From: Methylobacter sp.
Lineage (GTDB): Bacteria > Pseudomonadota > Gammaproteobacteria > Methylococcales > Methylomonadaceae
NCBI RefSeq assembly: GCF_023227905.1
Contig: NZ_JALOCF010000028.1
Span: forward strand, 1 to 54,295
DNA: 54,295 nt
Direction of reading: 5' to 3'
Shown here: positions 8,295 to 15,489 of the stretch, piece by piece
Numbering within the stretch: the stretch's first letter is position 1
How the letters are laid out: the number at the start of each line of letters is the position of its first letter
Position numbers and translations under genes: made by a program
Notes under the pieces: model-generated
Seen by the model: the letters and a program-made list of their open reading frames with translations, nothing else
Database searches by the model: none
Told to the model about the DNA's origin: nothing

Positions 8295-8310
8295 TGTCGT
8301 AAACCTTACA
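8295..8310. promoter_or_regulatory. NifA upstream activator site (TGT-N10-ACA)
   Basis: TGT, ten bases CGTAAACCTT, ACA: a perfect match to the palindromic NifA-binding consensus. It lies about 108 bases upstream of the sigma54 promoter of iscA, the normal distance for DNA-loop activation, and 19 bases upstream of the divergent NifZ-like gene. Confidence 0.8.
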
Positions 8311-8417
8311 TTGTCAGTCGATTGTGTGATTGAAACCCGTTTGATCATACATTGGTTATGGTATGGCTGATTTATTAAAGTCTTATTAAACAAGTCATTA
8401 CTGAATAAATAATGATA

Positions 8418-8433
8418 TGGCATACAGGTTGCT
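8418..8433 (+). promoter_or_regulatory. sigma54 (-24/-12) promoter of iscA-nifU-nifS
   Basis: TGGCAT-ACAGG-TTGCT matches the consensus TGGCAC-N5-TTGCW with one change. The start of transcription would be near 8444, giving a leader of about 35 bases before iscA at 8479. Together with the NifA site at 8295 it indicates nitrogen-fixation control. Confidence 0.82.
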
Positions 8434-8478
8434 TTAGGTATTTACAAGAACGATGCCAATCCATTCAGGAGACTCTAC

Positions 8479-8835
8479 ATGATTACATTAACAGAAAAGG
8501 CCGTCACCGCTGTCGGCCGCTTTATTGCCAGCTCGGGAACACCTACGGCCGGTTTACGCATAGAAGTCACCGACGGCGGTTGCTCAGGTTATCAATACGG
8601 TTTGAAACTCGAAGGCAGCCACACGCCGGAAGATACTGTCATTGATTGCGGCGAGGTGAAAGTGTTTATCGATCCGGCCAGTTTGCCGATGCTGGATGGC
8701 ATGTCGGTCGATTTTCTCGACAGCATCGACGGTTCGGGATTTAAGTTTACCAATCCCAATGCAGCTAAAAGCTGCGCTTGCGGCACTTCGTTTAATACCA
8801 GTGCCGACGGCACCGGAACTAAAACCTGCTCATAA
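8479..8835 (+). CDS. iscA: nif-type A-type Fe-S carrier (IscA/HesB family)
   Basis: 118-aa carrier that receives and passes Fe-S clusters; in A. vinelandii the nif copy precedes nifU. The three conserved cysteines are visible in GGCSGYQ and SCACG (C-x-C near residue 97). The C-terminal tail after the C-x-C (NTSADGTGTKTCS) is longer than in housekeeping IscA. The ATG follows AGGAGACTCTAC. It is the first gene after the sigma54 promoter, followed by a 90-base repeat and then nifU. Confidence 0.9.
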   Translation: MITLTEKAVTAVGRFIASSGTPTAGLRIEVTDGGCSGYQYGLKLEGSHTPEDTVIDCGEVKVFIDPASLPMLDGMSVDFLDSIDGSGFKFTNPNAAKSCACGTSFNTSADGTGTKTCS

Positions 8836-8846
8836 CCAATTAATCC

Positions 8847-8937
8847 GTAGGATGGGTAGCACAAAAGCACGAAGTGAAACCCATCGCACCGGTCTTTGAT
8901 TATGATGGGTTTCGGCTATGCCTCTACCCATCCTACA
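8847..8937. repeat. palindromic repeat between iscA and nifU
   Basis: GTAGGATGGGTAG at 8847-8859 is matched by CTACCCATCCTAC at 8925-8937 in inverted orientation, with internal GAAACCCATC/GATGGGTTTC also pairing. The whole would fold as one long stem in the transcript between iscA and nifU. A related sequence (GTAGGATGGATAGG, GTGAAACCTATCC) occurs near 28617-28670. Possible effects on relative iscA and nifU levels are inference. Confidence 0.75.
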
Positions 8938-8959
8938 ACCTATTCCCGAGGATAAAGCC

Positions 8960-9865
8960 ATGTGGGACTATTCAGATAAAGTTAAAGAACATTTTTTTAA
9001 CCCCAAAAATGCGGGCGCGGTCGTTGATGCCAATGCGACCGGCGAAGTGGGTTCAATCAGCTGCGGCGATGCCTTACGGCTGACCTTAAAAGTCGATGAC
9101 GACAGCGAAGTTATCCTTGAAGCAGGTTTTCAAACTTTCGGTTGCGGTTCTGCAATTGCATCGTCATCGGTGCTGACCGAAATCATTAAAGGCATGACGC
9201 TGGATGAAGCGTTAAAAGTGACTAACCAGGATATTGCCGACCATCTGGAAGGCTTGCCTCCGGAAAAAATGCACTGTTCGGTTATGGGTCGTGAAGCTCT
9301 GCAAGCGGCGATAGCGAATTACCGCGGGGAAGAGTGGAAAGACGATCATGAAGAAGGGGCGCTGATCTGCAAATGTTTCGCGATTGATGCAGTGATGATC
9401 GAAGAAATGATCTGGGCTAATAAATTGCGCACTGTTGAGGATGTGACCAACTTTACCAAAGCGGGCGGCGGTTGCGCGGCTTGCCATGAAGATATTGAAG
9501 CGATCCTGGAAAAAGTCTTGGCCGAGAAAGGCGAGAAATTCGATCCGACTGCGGCGCCGGTTGAAGCGCCTGCAAAAGTCGCCGCCGTTAAAGCACCGTT
9601 GACCAATTTGCAACGCATTAAAAGGATTGAGGAGGTGTTGGAGTCGTTAAGACCGGCATTGATGGCCGATGGCGGCGACGTGGAATTGGTCGAAGTGATC
9701 GGCAACACCGCTTACGTGAACATGACCGGCGCCTGCAACGGTTGCCAAATGGCCGCGATGACCATTGCCGGCATTCAACAACGCTTGATGGAAGTGATGG
9801 GCGAATTCATTAAAGTGGTGCCGGCCTCGGAAATGAAAAAATTAGTCAATATCGAGGTGGCGTGA
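8960..9865 (+). CDS. nifU: Fe-S cluster scaffold NifU
   Basis: 301-aa scaffold on which NifS-derived sulfur and iron are built into clusters for nitrogenase. Three domains are seen. The N-terminal IscU-like domain has Cys35 (SISCGD), Cys62 (FGCGSA) and Cys106 (HCSVMG). The central Bfd-like domain holds the permanent [2Fe-2S] cluster (ICKCF and GGGCAACHED). The C-terminal Nfu domain has the motif CNGCQMA. A spacer rich in Ala, Val and Pro joins the last two. The ATG at 8960 after CGAGGATAAAGCC gives the canonical MWDYSDKVKEHFFNPKNAG start; the upstream ATG lies in repeat DNA. Its end overlaps nifS by one base (TGATG). Confidence 0.97.
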   Translation: MWDYSDKVKEHFFNPKNAGAVVDANATGEVGSISCGDALRLTLKVDDDSEVILEAGFQTFGCGSAIASSSVLTEIIKGMTLDEALKVTNQDIADHLEGLPPEKMHCSVMGREALQAAIANYRGEEWKDDHEEGALICKCFAIDAVMIEEMIWANKLRTVEDVTNFTKAGGGCAACHEDIEAILEKVLAEKGEKFDPTAAPVEAPAKVAAVKAPLTNLQRIKRIEEVLESLRPALMADGGDVELVEVIGNTAYVNMTGACNGCQMAAMTIAGIQQRLMEVMGEFIKVVPASEMKKLVNIEVA

Positions 9866-11073
9866 TGACCGACATTTATCTGGATAACAATGCGACCACC
9901 AAGGTCGATCCGGCGGTGGTCGACGTGATGATTCCGTATTTTCTTGAGCAATACGGCAACCCGTCATCGATCCATAAATTCGCCGACGGCGTGGCGCGTG
10001 GGCTTAAACAGGCCCGCCAACAGGTTCAGGCTTTGATCGGTGCCGAACACGATTCCGAAATCATTTTTACCTCGTGCGGCACCGAATCCAACTCCACGGC
10101 GATTCTTTCCGCAATCAAGGCGCAACCGAACAAGAAAGAAATCATTACCACTACAGTAGAGCATCCGGCGATTTTAAGCTTGTGCGATTATCTTGAAAAA
10201 GAAGGCTACACCATCCATCGATTGCCGGTCGATAAAGCCGGGCGATTAAAACTGGATACTTATCAACGCTTGTTATCCGATCAAGTCGCGATTGTGTCGG
10301 TGATGTGGGCCAATAATGAAACCGGCACGATTTTCCCTGTCGCGGAGATGGCGGAAATGGCCAATGCCGCAGGCGTAATGTTTCATACCGATGCGGTGCA
10401 GGCGGTCGGCAAGATTCCGATGATGTTGCAGGATACCAAAATCGATATGCTGTCATTATCGGGACATAAGCTGCATGCACCCAAAGGCATCGGCGTTTTG
10501 TACCTGCGTCGCGGCACCCGTTATCGTCCTTTATTGCGCGGCGGTCATCAGGAGCGCGGCAGAAGGGCAGGGACTGAAAACAGCGCGTCTATTGTCGGCC
10601 TCGGCAAAGCTTGCGAATTGGCGCTGGAGTATATCGAGTATGAAAACACCAAAGTCAAGGCCATGCGCGACCGTTTGGAACAAGGCATTACCGAGCAGAT
10701 CGGCCATTGTTTCGTAACCGGCGATATGTATAACCGTTTGCCGAACACAACGGATATTGCTTTTGAATACATCGAAGGCGAATCGATTTTGATGTTGTTG
10801 AATAAAGCCGGTATCGCGGCATCGAGCGGATCGGCGTGTACGTCCGGGTCGTTGGAACCTTCTCATGTGATGCGGGCTATGGATATTCCTTATACCGCCG
10901 CGCACGGCACGATCCGCTTTTCGTTCTCGCGCTATAACACCATGGCGGAAGTGGATGAAGTGCTGAAAGTGATGCCCGGTATTGTCGCGACCTTGCGTAA
11001 GTTGTCGCCGTATTGGTCAGGCGATGGACCGGTGGCGAATCCTGAGCAGGCTTTTGCTCCGACGTATTCGTAG
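9865..11073 (+). CDS. nifS: cysteine desulfurase NifS
   Basis: PLP-dependent enzyme that takes sulfur from cysteine and passes it to NifU. About 402 aa. Seen are the start IYLDNNATTKVDP, TTTVEHPAI with the ring-stacking His, the PLP Lys in SLSGHKLHAPKGIG (about residue 202), and the persulfide-forming Cys in SSGSACTSGSLEPSHVM (about residue 325). The ATG at 9865 follows GAGGTGGCGTG; the GTG three bases earlier is a less likely start. The tight coupling to nifU is usual. After about residue 385 the tail is not conserved with classical NifS. Confidence 0.97.
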   Translation: MTDIYLDNNATTKVDPAVVDVMIPYFLEQYGNPSSIHKFADGVARGLKQARQQVQALIGAEHDSEIIFTSCGTESNSTAILSAIKAQPNKKEIITTTVEHPAILSLCDYLEKEGYTIHRLPVDKAGRLKLDTYQRLLSDQVAIVSVMWANNETGTIFPVAEMAEMANAAGVMFHTDAVQAVGKIPMMLQDTKIDMLSLSGHKLHAPKGIGVLYLRRGTRYRPLLRGGHQERGRRAGTENSASIVGLGKACELALEYIEYENTKVKAMRDRLEQGITEQIGHCFVTGDMYNRLPNTTDIAFEYIEGESILMLLNKAGIAASSGSACTSGSLEPSHVMRAMDIPYTAAHGTIRFSFSRYNTMAEVDEVLKVMPGIVATLRKLSPYWSGDGPVANPEQAFAPTYS

Positions 11074-11081
11074 CAATCAAA

Positions 11082-11249
11082 CGTAGGCCGGAATAAGACC
11101 ATCCAAGCGCGTAGCGCGAGGTGGCGTTGCCTACATGGACGTAGGTAAGGAGCATGAGCAGGAGCGGAAGCTTTTCCGGCGAGTTTGGGCAATGTTTGCC
11201 GGAAACACCGATTCTTGCTATCGCTCGAACCGGCTTATTCCGGCCTACG
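11082..11249. repeat. CGTAGGCCGGAATAAG inverted-repeat element
   Basis: Ends are CGTAGGCCGGAATAAG at 11082 and CTTATTCCGGCCTACG at 11234-11249. The interior carries AAGCGCGTAGCGCGA-like and TTGCCTACATGGACGTAGGTAA palindromes and the paired TTTCCGGCGA/TTTGCCGGAAAC. A second full copy is at about 50005-50118 after nifT, and a fragment near 7700. Non-coding; it separates nifS from the hicAB remnant and may end that transcript. Confidence 0.75.
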
Positions 11250-11267
11250 CGGTTAGCTCGGCCATCA

Positions 11268-11475
11268 TTAAAAATCACATTCTGTTAAGCCGGCATCTTT
11301 AAGTAATTTACTTAACGTGCCAGTTTTTAAATCTTGATTACTATGGACAGGCACGGGTCAAAATTTCCGTCCTGCTAGGATGCGTATAAATATGATGGCT
11401 ACCTCGAATTCGTTGTAACTGCCAACCATGCAAATGCAGTAACTTACAAAAAGCCTTGCCCGAAATGGACTTCAT
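11268..11475 (-). pseudogene. hicA: hicA toxin, frameshifted
   Basis: From the ATG at 11475, overlapping the hicB stop as ATGA, the reading gives MKSISGKAFCKLLHLHGW and LQRIRGSHHIYTHPSRTEILT, a clear HicA with its catalytic GSH. After codons for EILT one extra C shifts the frame and translation ends within five codons at TAG. Removing one C from the GACCCGTG run restores VPVHSNQDLKTGTLSKLLK and DAGLTECDF up to TAA at 11270-11268, the normal HicA end. The length of 208 bases is 69 codons plus one base. The toxin is therefore broken by a +1 indel, unless the base is a sequencing error. Confidence 0.82.
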
Positions 11476-11675
11476 AGTTCAATTTCGGCAATTTGTGTTT
11501 GATTGTTGTTTTTGATTCGCATAGAGGCAACTTCTAACCAACCTTCTGCCGCTTCTTTAATATTGGACAGTGTTTCTTCAACTGTTTCGCCTTCCGAAAC
11601 ACAGCCCGCAAAAGCAGGAATTTCCGCCCAAAATCCGCCTTCTTCAGCAGGGTGGACTACAACTTGTAATTTCAT
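11472..11675 (-). CDS. hicB: HicB-like antitoxin
   Basis: 67-aa HicB-type protein: MKLQVVVHPAEEGGFWAEIP, AGCVSEGETVEETLSNIKEA and AAEGWLEVA match the short antitoxin domain without a DNA-binding tail. The ATG at 11675 follows CCGGAGCAATT, a good ribosome site; the longer frame to 11852 is not supported. It is intact while its hicA partner downstream is frameshifted. An antitoxin kept without toxin may persist by chance, as a repressor, or to counter another HicA elsewhere. Confidence 0.85.
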   Translation of the reverse strand: MKLQVVVHPAEEGGFWAEIPAFAGCVSEGETVEETLSNIKEAAEGWLEVASMRIKNNNQTQIAEIEL

Positions 11676-11829
11676 AATTGCTCCGGTTTTTTTGATTTTT
11701 ACTAAAAAACAACGATGGTTGGACATTAGCACTGATGACAGAGCCAAGCAAACCGGCGTTTCAGGTGATATAGGTATTTTTGTTGCGTCTTTAATTCCAG
11801 TATTGCAGAACGCAATATGAACGGCGGAT

Positions 11830-12504
11830 TCAACTCCGAAGTGCAATGCCAAATCTAATACCTCTGTATGTTTTTAATACTGCTAATCCTATTTCTATCC
11901 TTTGCACGCACCAATCGGCATCTTTTTCTGACCACGACTTCTCATCAATTAGCCATGCCTTTAGTAAATCCAAATTAATCTGCTTTCTGGAATATTTTGA
12001 AATACTACAAATAAACCGATCTAGCCTATTTACATCACAGGGATGGTAGCTTGTTGGAAATAGGTTTAGATATTGCTCAAACAAGATTCTTGAAGTTTTT
12101 CCAGATATTATGTCTTGCAATCTCACTTCGTCCGATGTGGTTGTTACGGTTATTTCCAGTCCGTTCTTTTTGGCATATTTTCTTAACCCGTTGGCAAACT
12201 CCCTTGAAAGAACATTGTAATCGGCTAACTGAATTTGCGGGGTGTCACGAGGAACGATATTGGCGATATAGAATGTTTTGTTATCCTTTTTGGTGATGGT
12301 GATGGCGATGGCTGGGTGGTAGGGATCGTTTTCTTTCAGTACAGCGCATGATGCTTCTCCAACTGCCGAGGCATAGGTTAATGATTGTTCAGCCAGATAC
12401 TGCCAGCCTTCCTCTTCCTGCGCAAAGCGGCGAATATTGGCAATCAGGTCTTGGTCGTTATAAGAAGACTTGATTTTGACTTCTATAAAAGTTTTTATAT
12501 TCAT
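11830..12504 (-). CDS. hypothetical protein
   Basis: 224-aa soluble protein that I do not recognise. The N-terminal part has alternating strands (SCAVLKENDPYHPAIAITI, NKTFYIANIVPRD), the middle is basic (NGLRKYAKKNGLEITVTTTS), and the C-terminal part is helical (LLKAWLIDEKSWSEKDADWC). It starts with an ATG at 12504 without a strong ribosome site. It lies among toxin-antitoxin remnants, AT-rich compared with nif genes, so it may belong to the same acquired patch. No catalytic motif is evident. Confidence 0.6.
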   Translation of the reverse strand: MNIKTFIEVKIKSSYNDQDLIANIRRFAQEEEGWQYLAEQSLTYASAVGEASCAVLKENDPYHPAIAITITKKDNKTFYIANIVPRDTPQIQLADYNVLSREFANGLRKYAKKNGLEITVTTTSDEVRLQDIISGKTSRILFEQYLNLFPTSYHPCDVNRLDRFICSISKYSRKQINLDLLKAWLIDEKSWSEKDADWCVQRIEIGLAVLKTYRGIRFGIALRS

Positions 12505-12649
12505 TCCGGGATCTGTTCAAGAGAACAAGTTCTGGATTGCTAAAAATCATATAGCAAAGTGGTCAGTATGAGGGGCTAGAATGTTAAAGGCCGGATTTTC
12601 TCTATAGATATTAGGGATCAGCGCAAATTTCAGATAAATCACGAAACAC

Positions 12650-12832
12650 TTAGTCTTCTGTATTGTCGATAAAAGCCATTGCATAGTACTTGTTTTCGTA
12701 GTCTTCAATTAACGTAACCAGGTCTTCCATTTCGTCGGCTTCGGGTGTGTTCGGTTCCGCTTGAAAAACCATTTCTAAACGTTGGAATGCTGTTTTTAAT
12801 CCCTCATCGTTAAGGATGGGCTTAATAATCAT
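12650..12832 (-). pseudogene. HigA-like antitoxin remnant lacking its HTH domain
   Basis: The 60 residues match the N-terminal metal-binding/oligomerisation part of HigA-type antitoxins: IKPILNDEGLKTAFQRLE, FQAEPNTPEADEMEDLVTLI and EDYENKYYA. In family members PI-PPDP-EAI and a helix-turn-helix domain follow. Here the frame ends after AMAFIDNTED. The 145 bases downstream encode no helix-turn-helix in any frame I checked, and no HigB toxin lies next to it. A good ribosome site (CGTGGAGACAATCA) precedes the ATG, so a short protein may still be made. Read as a deletion remnant. Confidence 0.6.
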
Positions 12833-13018
12833 TGATTGTCTCCACGTTAATCAGGTCGTATTGGATATGTACTGACAAATATTATCCACGCGATTATTCA
12901 GGCACGGTACTGTATTTTCATAACTAAACGGTACTTTTTATTCTCTGAAGGCTAAGTTGTAAAGAAAAAAGAAAGTAGCTTTAATCAAATTAACCCCAGC
13001 TAAAAATCAACACTACTT

Positions 13019-13034
13019 TGTCGGCTTTACGACA
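13019..13034. promoter_or_regulatory. NifA upstream activator site of nifV
   Basis: TGT, ten bases CGGCTTTACG, ACA: a perfect NifA consensus, 100 bases upstream of the nifV sigma54 promoter. The wider region 12833-13118 is AT-rich and otherwise empty. Confidence 0.8.
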
Positions 13035-13118
13035 ATTTCTTTGTTTTGGCGTTGCATTGTTCTGTCGGTATTGCGCCAATCAAGGTTTACACACCGCTAT
13101 TTCCGCTGAATACACAGT

Positions 13119-13134
13119 TGGCAAGTATTTTGCT
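13119..13134 (+). promoter_or_regulatory. sigma54 (-24/-12) promoter of nifV
   Basis: TGGCAA-GTATT-TTGCT fits TGGCAC-N5-TTGCW with one mismatch. Transcription would begin near 13145. The ATG at 13137 would then lie before the transcript start, which is why nifV is placed at 13179. Confidence 0.78.
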
Positions 13135-13178
13135 CTATGAAGATTAAAGGCATTACGCCAAGTAGCTTGAGTTTAGCC

Positions 13179-14303
13179 ATGAACACATCACCCCGCACTA
13201 TTATCATAGACGACACCACACTCCGCGACGGTGAGCAATCGGCCGGAGTCGCCTTTTCGCTGAATGAAAAGCTGGCGATTGCAACGCAGCTGGCGGATTT
13301 GGGCGTACCGGAACTGGAAATCGGCATTCCGGCAATGGGGCAGGCGGAACGGGACGAGATCAAGGCGATTGCTGCTTTAGGTTTGTCCTCAAAGCTGCTG
13401 GTCTGGTCGAGAATGCGCCGCGATGATTTACATGCCTGTTTAGGCTTGAATGTGCACAAAGTCGATTTATCGATATCGGCTTCGGATCAGCATATTCAGC
13501 ATAAGCTTAAACAAAGCCGGCAATGGGTACTAAATACGATTACCAACTGCGTTCAGGAAGCGCGAAGTTTGAATATGGACGTCTGCGTCGGTATGGAAGA
13601 TGCCTCGCGGGCTGATGTGGATTTTTTGATCAAAATGGCCGAAACCGCACAACTGGCAGGAGCAAGCCGGATTCGTTTCGCCGATACGGTCGGTATTATG
13701 GAACCGTTCGGCGTGTTTGAGACGATCAAAAAACTAAGAGCGGCAACCGATTTGGAAATTGAAATGCATGCCCATGACGATTTAGGGTTGGCTACCGCCA
13801 ATACGCTGGCTGCGGCGTTGGCGGGCGCGACTCATGTTAATACCACAGTGAACGGCTTGGGCGAACGCGCAGGCAATGCGGCATTGGAAGAAGTGGTGGT
13901 AGGTTTAAAGCAACTCTACGGCATTGAAACCGGGATTAATCTGCACAATTTCCCAGCCCTTTCCGAGCAGGTTGCCAGCGCGTCGGGCGATGCAATCGGC
14001 AGCCGGAAAAGCCTGATCGGCAAAAGCGTATTCAGTCATGAAGCCGGCATTCATGTCGATGGCTTGTTAAAGGACCCGAATAATTATCAAGGCGTCGATC
14101 CGGCCATTGTCGGGCGCAGCCATCAACTGGTGCTCGGCAAACATTCGGGCACTCAAGGCGTGATTCACGCCTATCAACAAATAGGCATCGCAGTAAGCCG
14201 GATACAGGCGCAAGCCTTATTAACCCAGGTTAGGCGCTTTGTCAGTGATACCAAAAGATCACCGAAAACCGAAGAGCTTAATCTTTTTCATCAAAATCTT
14301 TAG
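13179..14303 (+). CDS. nifV: homocitrate synthase NifV
   Basis: Condenses acetyl-CoA with 2-oxoglutarate to homocitrate, the organic ligand of FeMo-co. The 374-aa protein starts MNTSPRTIIIDDTTLRDGEQ, with the metal/substrate motif DDTTLRDGEQ, and has HAHDDLGLATANTLAA (the metal His pair) near residue 195 and GLGERAGNAALEEV. The C-terminal part with FSHEAGIHVDG is typical. The frame is open to an ATG at 13137, but that codon overlaps the predicted transcript start, so ATG 13179 is preferred. A 48-aa ORF follows after 12 bases. Confidence 0.95.
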   Translation: MNTSPRTIIIDDTTLRDGEQSAGVAFSLNEKLAIATQLADLGVPELEIGIPAMGQAERDEIKAIAALGLSSKLLVWSRMRRDDLHACLGLNVHKVDLSISASDQHIQHKLKQSRQWVLNTITNCVQEARSLNMDVCVGMEDASRADVDFLIKMAETAQLAGASRIRFADTVGIMEPFGVFETIKKLRAATDLEIEMHAHDDLGLATANTLAAALAGATHVNTTVNGLGERAGNAALEEVVVGLKQLYGIETGINLHNFPALSEQVASASGDAIGSRKSLIGKSVFSHEAGIHVDGLLKDPNNYQGVDPAIVGRSHQLVLGKHSGTQGVIHAYQQIGIAVSRIQAQALLTQVRRFVSDTKRSPKTEELNLFHQNL

Positions 14304-14315
14304 AGGGCGATCGTC

Positions 14316-14462
14316 ATGAACGAACATAAAGAACTGCCGTCAAATGAACCAGAAGTTAAAGAGACTTTTGAAATACCGGATCAGGATGATCTTTATCCCG
14401 GTTCTTTTTTCAGAATACCGGGGCCGCCTAGATTGGGTAAAACAGGTTGGAGTTTAAATTAG
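14316..14462 (+). CDS. 48-aa hypothetical protein downstream of nifV
   Basis: Short ORF 12 bases after nifV with a good ribosome site (GAGGGCGATCGTC). The product is acidic in the first half (NEHKELPSNEPEVKETFEIP) and ends with DLYPGSFFRIPGPPRLG and KTGWSLN, a Pro/Gly/aromatic tail. No membrane segment and no cysteines. Operon position and start signals argue that it is translated, and co-expression with nifV is expected. I do not recognise the family. A repeat element begins 8 bases after its stop. Confidence 0.55.
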   Translation: MNEHKELPSNEPEVKETFEIPDQDDLYPGSFFRIPGPPRLGKTGWSLN

Positions 14463-14470
14463 TTATTCCT

Positions 14471-14628
14471 CGTTCCCACGCAGCGTCACTGCCATTAAGT
14501 TAATGGCTGCGTATTTCCAGCGGCTGGAGTGCAAGGCTGGCCTTGCAGTATGGCGCGGTTAGTACAAGGCAAGCCTTGTACTCCATTTGAACTTAGCTTA
14601 ATGACAGTGACGCAGCGTGTGGGAACGA
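14471..14628. repeat. 158-base MITE-like element between nifV and cysE
   Basis: Left end CGTTCCCACGCAGCGTCACTG followed by CCATTAAGTTAA; right end is its inverted, slightly diverged copy (TTAGCTTAATGACAGTGACG, CAGCGTGTGGGAACG). Inside, GGAGTGCAAGGCTGGCCTTGCAG and GTACAAGGCAAGCCTTGTACTCC form further palindromes. The end sequence TTAATGGCAGTGACG-CGTGGGAACG also occurs at 50168-50197. Non-coding and laid out like a non-autonomous transposable element with a second element nested in it. Confidence 0.75.
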
Positions 14629-14697
14629 TGATGAAGCAGGGGCTTGGGAACGATGAAAGCTAGCGAAATTACCTCCGTACTCAATTAGGAGCTAAAA

Positions 14698-15489
14698 ATG
14701 GTCATGGCCATATCAGATAACATTAAAAGCCAAGCACAAGCGCAGCAGGGATTCCTGGCCCAATGGCATGAGGATGTCCATTGTGTTTTTGGCCGCGACC
14801 CCGCTGCACATAGCGTCTGGGAAATATTGCTGACCTATTCGGGCGTCCATGCGGTGCTGGTGCATCGGATCAGCCACCGTTTATGGAAAGCAAACTGGAA
14901 GCTGGTCGCCAGAATCCTGGCCGCATTCAGCAAAATGATTACCAGCGTCGACATTCACCCGGCGGCAACCATCGGCAGGCGGCTATTTATCGATCACGCG
15001 CTGGGGGTGGTGATAGGCGAGACGGCTGAAATCGGCAACGATGTCACGCTGTATCACGGCGTCACTCTGGGCGGCACCACCTGGAACAAGGAAAAACGCC
15101 ATCCTACCTTGGGCAATAACGTGATGGTGGGTTCCGGAGCCAAGATTCTCGGGGCGATTACCCTGGGCAACAATGTCCGTGTCGGCGCCAACTCAGTCGT
15201 GATCAAGGATGTGCCGCCTTGCTGTACGGTGGTGGGCATTCCCGGCCGCATTATCCAAAGTAAAGGCACACAGATACAAAACCGGCACGGCATTGATCTG
15301 GATCATCATTTGATTCCCGATCCGGTCGGCAAAGCGATTGCCTGTTTGATCGAACGGATAGATGAACTGGAGGCCGGGCAAAAGCAGGCGCATAAAGTAT
15401 TGGCTGAAGACAGTTGTGATGTGTGCGACGCGGAAAGCATTTGCGTTCCCAAGAAAGACAGCCCGGTAAAACAGGCGGCGAGGTTGTAG
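14698..15489 (+). CDS. cysE: serine O-acetyltransferase, nif-linked (CysE1-type)
   Basis: Makes O-acetylserine, the precursor of cysteine, and so supports the sulfur demand of NifS. The 263-aa protein has the N-terminal helical domain (VHAVLVHRISHRLWK) and the left-handed beta-helix: TSVDIHPAATIGRRLFIDHA, GETAEIGNDVTLYHGVTLGG and NNVMVGSGAKILGA. The C-terminal extension carries CDVCDAESIC, three cysteines not usual in housekeeping CysE. AGGAGCTAAAA precedes the ATG. The same gene sits after nifV in A. vinelandii. The next gene starts directly after the stop. Confidence 0.93.
   Translation: MVMAISDNIKSQAQAQQGFLAQWHEDVHCVFGRDPAAHSVWEILLTYSGVHAVLVHRISHRLWKANWKLVARILAAFSKMITSVDIHPAATIGRRLFIDHALGVVIGETAEIGNDVTLYHGVTLGGTTWNKEKRHPTLGNNVMVGSGAKILGAITLGNNVRVGANSVVIKDVPPCCTVVGIPGRIIQSKGTQIQNRHGIDLDHHLIPDPVGKAIACLIERIDELEAGQKQAHKVLAEDSCDVCDAESICVPKKDSPVKQAARL

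Noticed and set aside
13137..13178. NifV start at ATG 13137
   Set aside because: It overlaps the predicted sigma54 transcript start (about 13145), and the residues before MNTSPRT are not part of the NifV family pattern.
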